The notes under the pieces are model-generated. The model was not told the origin of the DNA, searched no databases, and saw nothing but the letters and a program-made list of their open reading frames with translations. 64,000 bases of DNA, taken from NCBI RefSeq assembly GCF_030499575.1, contig NZ_JASTLC010000001.1, positions 9,882,001-9,946,000 of the forward strand. The letters are read 5' to 3'. A program made the position numbers and the translations under genes. This stretch comes from Streptomyces sp. DG2A-72. GTDB lineage: Bacteria > Actinomycetota > Actinomycetes > Streptomycetales > Streptomycetaceae. Of the stretch, positions 46,163-54,699 are shown one piece after another (within the stretch, counting starts at the first letter, position 1; each line of letters starts with the position of its first letter).

Positions 46163-48645
46163 GGAGCTTCGCCCCCAACGGCCTCGCCCGCGCGGCCGTG
46201 CGCTTCAAACCCGCGTCGTTCGCGGGCACGTTCGTCGCGCTGATGATGGCGGCGCTGATCGTCTCCGCCTGCGGCATCCTCCTGGAGACAGGCGCCCGCG
46301 CCTCGGTTCCGCCCGAGCGGTATGCCAAGGCGCCGGTGGTCGTGGCCGCGGACCAGTACGCCCGCTTCGTCACGGGCAGCGGGGACAGCCGGTCCGAGTC
46401 GGCGGACCTGCTGCCGGACACGGCGCGCGTGGACGCCGCGCTGGCCGACAAGGCGGCCCGTGCGCCCGGCGTGGAGGGGGCGGTGCCGGACTTCACGTTC
46501 CCGGTGCGCCAGGACGACGGCGCGCTGACGGGCCACGGCTGGGGAGCGCACGCCTTCACCGGTGCCGCGCTCACCTCCGGTGCCGCACCCCGTACCGGCG
46601 AGGTCGTACTCGACGGCGCCGCTGCGCGGGCCGTGAAGGCCGGCGTCGGCGACACGGTCACGCTCGAAACCGCCACCGGGCGCGCCGACTTCCGCGTCTC
46701 CGGGCTGGCGAAGGCCGGACCCGGCGACGTGGCCAAGGGCGCCACGGGCTGGTTCGCCGACGCCCAGGCTTCCGCGCTGGCCGGGCATCCCGGCAAGGCC
46801 GACGCAATCGCCGTACTGGCGAAGGACGGGGCCGACGCCGATGCGCTCGCCGCGGGCGTGAAGAAGGCGCTCGCCGGCTCCGGCGCCAGGGTGCACACCG
46901 GCGACGATCGCGGCGCCGTCGAGGACCGTGGGCTCGGGTACGCCAGGGAGATGCTCACCGGGCTCGGCGGCTCCTTCGGCGGGATCGCCGCCATGGTCGC
47001 CGTCTTCACGGCGTCCGGCACGGTCGCGCTGTCCGTCGCCCAGCGAGCCCGGGAGTTCGCGCTGCTGCGCGCCGTCGGAGCCACTCCGCGGCAGATCCGA
47101 CGCGCGGTCGCAGCGGAGGCGCTGCTCGTCGCGCCCGCCGCCGGTCTGGCCGGCTGCCTGCCCGGGATCGGGCTTGCCCACTGGTGGTTCGGGCAGTTGC
47201 AGGACCGCGGGGCCGTCCCGGAGGCCGTGGACCTGTACATCTCCTGGATCCCCCTCGTCGTCGCCGTCGGCGCGGGACTGCTGACCGCGCTCGCCGCCGG
47301 CTGGGCCGCCGGGCGCCGGCCCGCGAAGATCAAGCCGGGGCAGGCGCTCACCGAGGCGTCGGTGGAGCGACTGCGGCCAGGCGTGATCCGTACGGTGCTG
47401 GGCCTGGGCGCCCTCGTCGGCGGCGGGTTCCTCACCGTCGTCGCCGCCCGTTCGGCCGGGGAGGACGCGGCCAACGCCGCCCTCGGCGTCGTCATGCTGT
47501 TCATGCTCGCCGTCGCGCTGCTCGGCCCGCTGGTGGCGCGGCTGTGCGCGGAGCTGTTCGGGCTCCCGCTGAGCGGCGGCGGTGCCTCGGCCTCGCTCGC
47601 GGCCGCCAACTCCCGTACGAACGCCCGTCGGCTGGCCTCCGCGATCACCCCGATCGTGCTGGCCATGGCCTTCGCCTCGACGCTCGTCTTCATGCACACG
47701 AGCGAGAGTCATGTCGCCGCGAAGCAGCTGCGCGCCGGAGTCACCGCGGACCACGTGGTCACGGGCCCGGCCGGGTTGCCCGCCGACGCCGTCGACCGGG
47801 CCGCCCGCGCGCCCGGCGTCGACGCGGCCGTGGGCCTGCTCGACACGCAGGTGCTCGTGCCCGTCGGGTCGGGCGGCGACCGGTGGCTGCAGAGCTCGGC
47901 GACCCAGGGCGTCTCCGGCTCCGGCGCGCAGCTCGCGAAGGTGCAGGACCTCGACGTGCGCAGCGGCAGCCTGGACCGGGTCGGCAAGGGCCGGATCGCC
48001 ATCGACAAGACGCTCGCCACGTCGGCGAAGGTCAAGGTCGGCGACAAACTGCCCATCTACCTCCCGGACGGCACCAGGACCAGCCCCGAGGTCGTCGCCG
48101 TGTACGGCCGCGGGCTCGGCCTCGCCGCGGTGACCATGGACCGCGCGTCCCTGGCCGCCCACGTCACCTCGGGCTTCGACAGCACGCTCCTGGTACGGGG
48201 CGGCGACGCAAAGGCCCTCGCCCCGCTCGGCAAGGTCACCGACGCCTCCGGCTACGCAGTCGAGCAGAACACCGACCGCGAGCTCAACGCCTGGGCCAAC
48301 TACACGATGGCCGGCGTCCTCGGCGGCTTCGCCGCTGTCGCCGCCGTCAACACGCTCGTGATGACCGTCCTCGACCGCCGCCGCGAGCTCGGCATGCTCC
48401 GCCTCATCGGCTCCACCCGGCGCCAGGTGATGCGGATGCTGCGCTGGGAAGGCCTTCTGGTGGCGGTGACCGGCATCGTCCTCGGCACGGCCATCGCCGC
48501 CGCGACGCTGATCCCGATGATGCGCGGCCTCACCGGCGAGGCCCCGTACGTACCTCCCCTGGTGTACGCAGCCTTCGCCGGTGGCGCGGTGGGACTGGGC
48601 CTGCTGGCAGTGACCCTGCCGGCGAGGGCGGCGCTGCGGCGCTGA
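46159..48645 (+). CDS. FtsX-like ABC transporter permease, 828 aa
   Basis: It starts at GTG 46159 inside the ATPase stop (GTGA). It has ten expected membrane helices in the tandem MacB/FtsX arrangement: one after the N-terminus (FVALMMAALIVSACGILLE), then a large extracellular domain, a three-helix FtsX unit (GSFGGIAAMVAVFTASGTVALSVAQRAREFALLRAVGATPRQIRRA in pieces), a middle pair, a second extracellular domain and a final FtsX unit (AVNTLVMTVLDRRRELGMLRLIGSTRRQV). These systems use ATP to move extracellular substrates such as peptides or lipids, or act as sensors for antimicrobials. No sensor kinase or TetR gene sits beside it. Confidence 0.92.
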   Translation: MRSFAPNGLARAAVRFKPASFAGTFVALMMAALIVSACGILLETGARASVPPERYAKAPVVVAADQYARFVTGSGDSRSESADLLPDTARVDAALADKAARAPGVEGAVPDFTFPVRQDDGALTGHGWGAHAFTGAALTSGAAPRTGEVVLDGAAARAVKAGVGDTVTLETATGRADFRVSGLAKAGPGDVAKGATGWFADAQASALAGHPGKADAIAVLAKDGADADALAAGVKKALAGSGARVHTGDDRGAVEDRGLGYAREMLTGLGGSFGGIAAMVAVFTASGTVALSVAQRAREFALLRAVGATPRQIRRAVAAEALLVAPAAGLAGCLPGIGLAHWWFGQLQDRGAVPEAVDLYISWIPLVVAVGAGLLTALAAGWAAGRRPAKIKPGQALTEASVERLRPGVIRTVLGLGALVGGGFLTVVAARSAGEDAANAALGVVMLFMLAVALLGPLVARLCAELFGLPLSGGGASASLAAANSRTNARRLASAITPIVLAMAFASTLVFMHTSESHVAAKQLRAGVTADHVVTGPAGLPADAVDRAARAPGVDAAVGLLDTQVLVPVGSGGDRWLQSSATQGVSGSGAQLAKVQDLDVRSGSLDRVGKGRIAIDKTLATSAKVKVGDKLPIYLPDGTRTSPEVVAVYGRGLGLAAVTMDRASLAAHVTSGFDSTLLVRGGDAKALAPLGKVTDASGYAVEQNTDRELNAWANYTMAGVLGGFAAVAAVNTLVMTVLDRRRELGMLRLIGSTRRQVMRMLRWEGLLVAVTGIVLGTAIAAATLIPMMRGLTGEAPYVPPLVYAAFAGGAVGLGLLAVTLPARAALRR

Positions 48646-48860
48646 GGCGCGCCCCGCAGAGCAGCAGAGACGGCGGACCTGTGCTCGCCGAGCGGCGGGT
48701 GGCGGTCCGCACCATCTTCGCCTGCGACTACCTCGCCGGCCCGGGCGGCGCGGGGCGGTGCATCTGCCGCTCTATGACCCACGCCATATGCGGTTCCTGT
48801 CAGCAATCGGAGAGCTGCTCCGCTCAACACCAGGAGCAAGCGAACCGACGGGAGCATCAC

Positions 48861-49508
48861 ATGAAGCACCGCATCGTCGTCCTCGGTGCCGGCTCTGCAG
48901 GAGCCTACGTGGCCGGGAACCTGGCCCGCCGGCTGTCCCCGGCGGACATCGAGGCTCCGCAGCTCGCCGACGTCTTCGCGGGCACGGGGATACGACTGCG
49001 CCTGGACCGTGTCACCGCCGTCGACGCCGAGCGCCAGGTCGCCCCCATCGCCGCCGCCGGCGGGCTCGAGTTCACCGAGGACGGTCGGATCGTCGTCGAT
49101 CGCACCATGTGGTCGGTCTCGCACCCGAACGTCTACGCCGTCGGCGACAACGGCCGGCCGCTGCCGGTGTCCTGCGCATCGACCGGCTGCACCGGCATGC
49201 AGGCCATGGAGGCGATCGTGGGAGATCTGACCGGCCGCAAGATCGCGAACATGAAGCTGGACCACTCGGGCAACCACATCAGCCTCGGGCGGCGGGACGG
49301 GATCCTGCACATGGTCGACGACGAAGCGCAGGAGAAGCCGAAGTTCATGGGCGGCCGGAAAGCCGCGCGGATCAAGGCGGGCATTCTCAAGATGTCGCTG
49401 TGGACCACCTCGCACCCGACGTTCGGTCTGCCCAAGCGCAGGCGCCGCCTTGCCGCCACGCTGGATACGTCCGCCGAAAAGGCCGTCGCGCAGCCGCCTG
49501 ATATCTAG
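48861..49508 (+). pseudogene. NDH-2-like FAD oxidoreductase with two internal deletions
   Basis: It starts at ATG 48861 behind GGGAG. The frame MKHRIVVLGAGSAGAYVAGN is the FAD-binding start of an NADH-dehydrogenase-like flavoprotein. At DIEAPQLADVF about 25 residues are already lost, and at AERQV/APIAAAGG the frame jumps straight to the C-terminal part (GLEFTEDGRIVVDRTM, NVYAVGDNGRP), so the whole NADH-binding domain (well over 100 residues) is missing. Full-length relatives are about 370-400 aa and this frame encodes 215. It stays open, so a short protein could still be made, but it could not bind NADH. It is followed 10 bases later by a sigma-factor gene, matching the usual ECF41-oxidoreductase pairing. 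Confidence 0.75.
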
Positions 49509-49518
49509 GGTGGTCCGC

Positions 49519-50478
49519 GTGGACAGCACCGACATTGATCGTATCGACACCAGTCGGTTCGAGGCGAGCCGGAACCGGCTGGCCTCGCTCGCCTACCGGC
49601 TACTGGGCTCCGCCACCGACGCCGAAGACGCCGTGCAGGATGGGTTCCTGCACTGGCAGGCCGCCGACCGGGAGCGCATCAAGGTGCCGGAAGCATGGCT
49701 GACCAAGGTCGTCACCAACCTGTGCCTCGACCGGCTCCGCTCGGCACAGGCCCGCCGCGAACGCACCGTCGGCGCCTGGCTCCCCGAACCGCTCCTCGAC
49801 GGCGACCCCATGCTCGGTCCGGCCGACACGTTCGAGCAGCGCGAATCGGTCTCCCTGGCCGTGCTGACTCTCATGGAGCGCCTGTCACCCGTCGAGCGGG
49901 CCGTCTACGTCCTGCGCGAAGCGTTCTCCTACAGCCACGCCGAGATCGCCGAGATCCTCGATGTCACGGAGTCCGCAAGCCAGCAGCACCTCCACCGGGC
50001 CCGGCGCCGCATCACCGCCGCGCGCCGCCGCGAAGGCAGCGAAGTCGACCCGGTATCCGCCCGCAGGATCGTCGAGGAATTCCTCGCCGCTGCCACCTCG
50101 GGCCGCACCGAACGGCTGGTGGCGCTCCTCACCGACGACGCGATCGCGATCTCCGACGGCGCCGGCGGCCTGGCCTCGAAGCTGCTGCAGTTCGACACTC
50201 CGCAGCGCGTCGCCGCCGTCGTACGGGCCGGCTTCAAACCCACAGCCGCGAAACGGCGACTTGCAGGCGGCACGCCCGCCATCCACTACGCGCTCGTCAA
50301 CGGCGCCCCCGCCATCCTCTTCGTGATCGGCGACCAGGTCATCGGCACCGCGACGTTCGACATCGCAAGCGGCAGGATCGCAACCGTGCGCGGCATCGCC
50401 GCCCCCACCCGCCTCGTCCGCCTCACCGAAGCCTGGCGGCGGCACGGACCGGACACGCCGCTCATCACCCAGTGGTGA
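49519..50478 (+). CDS. sigJ: ECF41-type RNA polymerase sigma factor with SnoaL-like C-terminal domain (SigJ family)
   Basis: 319 residues from GTG 49519. Region 2 (FEASRNRLASLAYRLLGSATDAEDAVQD) and region 4 (LSPVERAVYVLREAFSYSHAEIAEIL) are followed by an NTF2/SnoaL-like extension (residues about 190-300). The linker contains WLPEP at 87-91, the hallmark of the ECF41 group, in which the C-terminal extension replaces an anti-sigma factor and controls activity. The C-terminal hallmark NPDKL is replaced by APTRL (295-299). The upstream flavoprotein, the usual genetic partner, is deleted internally. It probably directs transcription of the partner locus. Confidence 0.9.
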   Translation: MDSTDIDRIDTSRFEASRNRLASLAYRLLGSATDAEDAVQDGFLHWQAADRERIKVPEAWLTKVVTNLCLDRLRSAQARRERTVGAWLPEPLLDGDPMLGPADTFEQRESVSLAVLTLMERLSPVERAVYVLREAFSYSHAEIAEILDVTESASQQHLHRARRRITAARRREGSEVDPVSARRIVEEFLAAATSGRTERLVALLTDDAIAISDGAGGLASKLLQFDTPQRVAAVVRAGFKPTAAKRRLAGGTPAIHYALVNGAPAILFVIGDQVIGTATFDIASGRIATVRGIAAPTRLVRLTEAWRRHGPDTPLITQW

Positions 50479-50587
50479 CCCGGCGCCGACGTGGAATCGC
50501 ACGACTGGACATCGGCTGACGGATCTCTCGGTCGCCGCGGTGTTGGAGACGCCCATCCGTAGGGGCCCGGTGTGCCAACGTGTGCCC

Positions 50588-51130
50588 ATGACGACTCTTG
50601 CCCAGCTCCGCAAAGCGGCGCTTTCCTTTCCCGAGACCGTCGAGCAGGCCACCCGTACCGCGACGGCCGCTTTCATGGTCGGCGACAAGCCGTTCGCCTC
50701 GCTGGGCAAGGACAAGTGCGTCCACCTTCACCTTCCGGCCAAGGACGCGGATGAGATGGTCGCCGCGCACCCGGCCGCAGAGCAGTACAACCGCGGCGCG
50801 GTGCGGATCGGCGTACGTGTCCCGTTGGGGGAGATCGACGGGCAACAGCTCAACCACTGGGTACGACGTGCCTGGTTGGCGCGTGCCCCCAAGCATCTCG
50901 CCGCGCAGGTGGCGGCAGCCGACACCGCGGTTGCCGGCGCGGTCGGCAACCTGCCGAAGGCGATCGGCAGGCCCGCAACACAGGCGCTCGCTTCCGCCGG
51001 GATCACGACCCTCGACCAAGTGGCCCGCCTGACCGAGTCGGAGCTGCTGGCCCTGCATGGCGTCGGTCCGAAGGCCGTCCGCATCCTGGCCGAGACCCTG
51101 ACCGCCACCGGCCGCGCCCTCAAGGGCTGA
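50588..51130 (+). CDS. MmcQ/YjbR-like plus helix-hairpin-helix protein, 180 aa
   Basis: From ATG 50588. A GTG at 50582 is an alternative. The N-terminal 110 residues (LRKAALSFPETVEQATRTA, FMVGDKPFASLGKDKCVHL, NRGAVRIGVRVPLGEIDGQQLNHWVRRAW in parts) resemble MmcQ/YjbR-type CyaY-like folds, which bind DNA or protein. The C-terminal 60 residues are a helix-hairpin-helix (GITTLDQVARLTESELLALH, GVGPKAVRILAETL), a non-specific DNA-binding module. The combination suggests a DNA-associated protein of unknown role. Confidence 0.82.
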   Translation: MTTLAQLRKAALSFPETVEQATRTATAAFMVGDKPFASLGKDKCVHLHLPAKDADEMVAAHPAAEQYNRGAVRIGVRVPLGEIDGQQLNHWVRRAWLARAPKHLAAQVAAADTAVAGAVGNLPKAIGRPATQALASAGITTLDQVARLTESELLALHGVGPKAVRILAETLTATGRALKG

Positions 51131-51208
51131 AGCCGTCCAGGCGGGGAACACGTGCTGGTTGTCGATGCCCGGACCGTGTCACTGGCTGTCGGTAGCGTGA
51201 CCGCCGTG

Positions 51209-51739
51209 ATGGTGGGAACCGAAGAAACACGGCTGGTCATCCTGCGCGGCAACAGCGCCTCGGGCAAGTCGACCGTCGCGGTCGGACTTCGCGAGCGGTT
51301 CGGCCGTGGCCTGGCCCTGGTCGGCCAGGACAACATCCGCAGGGTCGTCCTGCGCGAGCGGGACCGGCCGGGCGCCGCGAACATCGGCCTGATCGACCTG
51401 ACGGCCCGTTACGCCCTGGACGCCGGATACCACGTCGTCGTCGAAGGCATCCTCTACGCCGATCGTTACGGCGACATGCTCGCCCAACTGCGCCGCGACC
51501 ACCGCGGCCCGACCCACGCCTACTACCTGGACGTCCCGTTCGCCGAAACCCTCGCCCGCCACGCCACCAAACCGTTCGCCAACGACGTCAACGAGACGCA
51601 ACTGCGCGACTGGTACCGGCCCTTGGACCTTCTGCCCGGTGGCATCGAGACCGTCGTCGGAGCCGACAGCACCCTGGCCGCGACAGTGGACCGCATCATG
51701 CTCGACACAGGCCTGACCGGCCTCCCGGCGCTGGAGTAG
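51209..51739 (+). CDS. AAA-type kinase/ATPase, 176 aa
   Basis: From ATG 51209. The P-loop GNSASGKST at residues 12-20 (LVILRGNSASGKSTVA) and the general shape of zeta-toxin/chloramphenicol-phosphotransferase-like small kinases are visible: LVGQDNIRRVVLRERD, YALDAGYHVVVEGILYADRYGDML, then a short lid with RP and a C-terminal helix. It probably phosphorylates a small molecule. Whether that is an antibiotic or a metabolite cannot be told. No antitoxin-like gene is adjacent. Converges on the methyltransferase gene. Confidence 0.85.
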   Translation: MVGTEETRLVILRGNSASGKSTVAVGLRERFGRGLALVGQDNIRRVVLRERDRPGAANIGLIDLTARYALDAGYHVVVEGILYADRYGDMLAQLRRDHRGPTHAYYLDVPFAETLARHATKPFANDVNETQLRDWYRPLDLLPGGIETVVGADSTLAATVDRIMLDTGLTGLPALE

Positions 51740-51754
51740 CTGCGCGGCGGCGCG

Positions 51755-52564
51755 TCAGGGCTTGCGGGCCACCCCGCCGTAGACGTCCGTGGGCTCGGGC
51801 GCGGTGCCGGGCTCGGGGTGCCACAGGGGGCAGGAGACGATGCCGGGTTCGAGCAGTTCCAGGCCCTCGTAGTACGCGGCGAGCTGCTGAGGGCTGCGCA
51901 GGACGTACGGGATGGCGCCGGTGTCGTCGTAGCCCTCCTGGGCCCGCTTGAGTTCCTCGTCCGTGTCCGTGCTGTCGTAGTGCACGAAGTAGCTGCCGGG
52001 ACACAGGTCCGCTTGGAGGCGGCGGACGATTGACTTGGCCTCCTCGTAGTCCTGGATGTGGCCGAGGATTCCCATGAGCATGAGGGCGACCGGCTGGTCG
52101 AAGTCCAGGATCCGGCCCGCCGCTTCGAGGATCTTCTCCGGTTCGTGGAGGTCCGCGTCGACGTACTCGGTGACGCCTTCGGGGGTGCTGGTGAGCAGGG
52201 CCTGGGCGTGCCGGAGGACGAGCGGGTCGTTGTCGGCGTAGACGATGCGGGACTCGGGTGCCACCCGCTGCGCGACCTGGTGGGTGTTGTCGTACGTGGG
52301 CAGGCCGGTGCCGATGTCGAGGAACTGTCGGATGCCGAGATCGCCGGCCACGAAGGTGACGGTGCGGATCAGGTACTGGCGGGAGGCGCGGGCCATGGTC
52401 TCGATGTTCGGCGCGGTCTCGCGGTAGGCGTCGCCCGCGATCCGGTCGACCTCGTAGTTGTCCTTGCCTCCCATCCAGTAGTTCCAGATGCGGGCGGAGT
52501 GCGGCACCGTGGTGTCGATCTTGGACAGTGCTTCCTGGTCGGGGGCGGGCCGGCCGTCTGCCAT
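51755..52564 (-). CDS. SAM-dependent methyltransferase of the DUF574/PF04672 family, 269 aa
   Basis: From ATG 52564, with AGGAGAAC upstream (an upstream start at 52603 is less likely). The sequence (KIDTTVPHSARIWNYWMGGKDNY, RQFLDIGTGLPT, YADNDPLVLRHAQALL, GILGHI) is the actinobacterial PF04672 family. DIGTGLPT is motif I and NDP is the acidic residue binding the ribose of SAM. Members are often located next to XRE-DUF397 pairs, as here. The substrate is unknown. The upstream kinase-like gene ends 32 bases away on the same strand, so the two probably form an operon. Confidence 0.9.
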   Translation of the reverse strand: MADGRPAPDQEALSKIDTTVPHSARIWNYWMGGKDNYEVDRIAGDAYRETAPNIETMARASRQYLIRTVTFVAGDLGIRQFLDIGTGLPTYDNTHQVAQRVAPESRIVYADNDPLVLRHAQALLTSTPEGVTEYVDADLHEPEKILEAAGRILDFDQPVALMLMGILGHIQDYEEAKSIVRRLQADLCPGSYFVHYDSTDTDEELKRAQEGYDDTGAIPYVLRSPQQLAAYYEGLELLEPGIVSCPLWHPEPGTAPEPTDVYGGVARKP

Positions 52565-52596
52565 GGGGGTTCTCCTGCCGTGCGTCACGAGGTCTG

Positions 52597-53121
52597 TTAC
52601 CAACGTACCGTCAACTGATGCTTCTTTCGGGCGAGTTCGCGGTGCGCAGGGGTGCCGGGGCGGGTTGGGTGGGTGAGGTCGGCCGCGTCGAGGCTGACGA
52701 CGGGGACGTGTTGGGCGAGGGTTCGCATCGCCCGCGCATAGGCGTCGGCCGCCTCGGTGAAGTCCGTGCAGGCGGGCCGGGGGAAGCTCACGGATGCCGT
52801 CAGGTGAATGAGGGCGCCGTCGCGTTCGGCCACGGATTCGGCGAAGTCCAGTGCCTGGATCCAGGTCACCCGGGAGTGGCCGCGGCGCAGTGGCCCGTAG
52901 ACGAGTTCGTGGATGATGCTGCCGTCGAGCGCCACGCGCCCCGGTGCCGCGAGGAGTTCACGGTAGGGCCGGGTCGGGTCCACATGGTGCAGACGGTCCG
53001 GCAGGTGCTGGATCGGGAAGCCGTGACGGGCCAGCCCGGCGATGAGGCCGTCGCGGGGGATGCCGTCGGCGCCCTCGATGACCAGCGTCCGGTGGCGGAG
53101 GAGCGCCTGCGGCAGGTTCAT
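52597..53121 (-). CDS. Thymidylate-kinase-like protein with degenerate P-loop, 174 aa
   Basis: From ATG 53121 (GAGG eight bases upstream). The N-terminus TLVIEGADGIPRDGLIAGL occupies the place of a P-loop (GxxGxGK[ST] in kinases), but the lysine and Ser/Thr are replaced (IPRDG), so ATP phosphate binding is doubtful. The body (GRVALDGSIIHELVYG, VTWIQALDFAESVAERDGALIHLTASVSF) resembles phage and Streptomyces thymidylate-kinase-like proteins. A catalytically dead nucleoside-kinase homologue is the best reading. A longer frame reaching 53598 is a shadow across the intergenic region. Confidence 0.7.
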   Translation of the reverse strand: MNLPQALLRHRTLVIEGADGIPRDGLIAGLARHGFPIQHLPDRLHHVDPTRPYRELLAAPGRVALDGSIIHELVYGPLRRGHSRVTWIQALDFAESVAERDGALIHLTASVSFPRPACTDFTEAADAYARAMRTLAQHVPVVSLDAADLTHPTRPGTPAHRELARKKHQLTVRW

Positions 53122-53345
53122 GCCGTCGCCTCGGGGCCGACCCGGGTGGTGGTTCGGCGCGGAGCGATGCGGCCCGGGCGGGTGGAAGGCACGGTCCGGC
53201 CGGGGAGTCGGGGTGACGCGTGCATACCACTTCCGTTCGAGGCGAGGGACCTGCTCAGTGTGGTCGGACGACCCGCACGGCGGCAGTGGGCGTGCGGGTT
53301 GTCCGGTTGTGCGCGCGTAGTGGTGTGCCGGGACGGGTGGCGGAG

Positions 53346-53591
53346 TCAGGCGACCAGGAAGTCGGCCTGGCCGGCCTTCGCGCCTTCCAGGAACACGATC
53401 ATCTCGTCGCGGGAGTAGACCAGCGCGGGACCGTCGGGGTCCGTGGACTGGCGGAAGGCGACGCTGCCGTCGGGCAGCCGCTTGGCCTCGACGCAACTGC
53501 CGCCGTTGGTACCGCTCCAGGGCTTGTGCCAGCCCTCGGTGCCCAGATCGGAGGCTGACATACCGCTGTAGATGGGGCCCTTGGATCCCAT
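53346..53591 (-). CDS. DUF397 domain protein, 81 aa
   Basis: From ATG 53591, AGGAG nine bases upstream. The DUF397 signature (WHKPWSGTNGGSCVEAKRLPDGSVAFRQSTDPDGPALVYSRDE in parts) is complete: W-x-K-x-W-S, the GSCVEA strand and a final VYSRDE helix. These small proteins partner with the XRE-DUF5753 regulator encoded immediately upstream (three bases between stop and start). The function of such pairs is partly linked to development. Confidence 0.9.
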   Translation of the reverse strand: MGSKGPIYSGMSASDLGTEGWHKPWSGTNGGSCVEAKRLPDGSVAFRQSTDPDGPALVYSRDEMIVFLEGAKAGQADFLVA

Positions 53592-53594
53592 GGA

Positions 53595-54461
53595 TCACAA
53601 CTCCTTACGCAGTTCACCCAGGATGGCCCGGGTTCGATCAACCGGCTCCGCCTGCACGGACATCCGGTCCAGTACTTCGAGGTAGGCGCCGACGTCCTCG
53701 GGCCGGTCGACATAGACCGCGCCGGCCAGGCTCTCCACGTAGACGATGTCGGGCAGTTCGGAGAATCCGAAGCGAAAGTGGTGGAACGGGCCGAAGGCGC
53801 CGGGATGGGCGCCCGCCGCGAAACGCATGATCTGAATCCGGACCTTCGGCAGATCCAGGGCCGCGTGCAGCCGGTCGATCTGAGCCCGCATCACCTCGGC
53901 CCCGCCGACCGCCCGGCGCAGCACCGTCTCGTCCAGGACGGCCCAGATGGCGGGCGCGTCCGGCTTGGCGAGCAGGTCCTGGCGTTTGAGTCGTAGATCG
54001 ACGCGGCGGGCTGTCTCCTCCTTGGGCTCGTCGGGGAAGCCGACGCGCATGAGCGCCCCGGCGTACTCGTGTGTCTGCAACAGGCCGGGGACGTAGTGGG
54101 GTTCGTAGAGACGGATGACCGAGGCTTCGCTCTCCAGGCTCACGTATGCCTTGAACCATTCCGGGAGCACGTCGCGGTACTGGTACCACCACCCGGGCTG
54201 GTTCGCCTTGCGGGCCAGATCGAGGAAGTCCTCGATCTCCGCCGCCGGGACGCCGTAGGTCTGCAGCAACTCCTTCACGTACGGAATGCGCAGCCCGACC
54301 TCGGCCTTCTCGATCCGCCGAACCGTGAGCGCGGTGACCTCGATGGCGCGCGCCGCGTCCTCGAAGGACACTCCGGCCTGCTCCCGCAGCTGTTTGAGCC
54401 GCTTGCCGAGGACCATCCGCAGGACGGTGGGTGCACTGCCGCTCGAGCGGTTCTCGCTCAC
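53595..54461 (-). CDS. XRE-family regulator with DUF5753 (Scr1-type), 288 aa
   Basis: It starts at GTG 54461 behind GGGAGG. The helix-turn-helix (LREQAGVSFEDAARAIEVTALTVRRIEKAEVGL) is followed by the DUF5753 domain (LYEPHYVPGLLQTHEYAGALMRV, RRVDLRLKRQDLL, VLRRAVGGAEVMRAQI). It forms an operon with the DUF397 gene. It probably senses an unknown signal and acts as a repressor or toxin-like partner, and it is divergent from the TPR regulator at 54700. Confidence 0.92.
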   Translation of the reverse strand: MSENRSSGSAPTVLRMVLGKRLKQLREQAGVSFEDAARAIEVTALTVRRIEKAEVGLRIPYVKELLQTYGVPAAEIEDFLDLARKANQPGWWYQYRDVLPEWFKAYVSLESEASVIRLYEPHYVPGLLQTHEYAGALMRVGFPDEPKEETARRVDLRLKRQDLLAKPDAPAIWAVLDETVLRRAVGGAEVMRAQIDRLHAALDLPKVRIQIMRFAAGAHPGAFGPFHHFRFGFSELPDIVYVESLAGAVYVDRPEDVGAYLEVLDRMSVQAEPVDRTRAILGELRKEL

Positions 54462-54699
54462 GTCCTACCTCCCTCGGCGGCCATCACAGCGTGCAGTGTG
54501 CCACGCGGTCCACGACACAGACAGAGCGATGCGGATCGATACGAAATTATCAGAACGGCAGTTGCGTATCGAGTATCTACGCGACCATAGTTCTCGTGGG
54601 ACCTCCCGCGCGGAGCAGCGCGACGAAGGTCAACTCTGCTCGGGCGGCGCTGACTTGACGGCCCGGCAGGTACGGCGCAGCACACGATGCGAGACCTGG

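Noticed and set aside
46038..48860. Long plus-strand frame over the FtsX permease continuing into the flavoprotein
   Set aside because: It is out of frame with the permease and very Arg-rich. Only its last part, from 48861, is coding.
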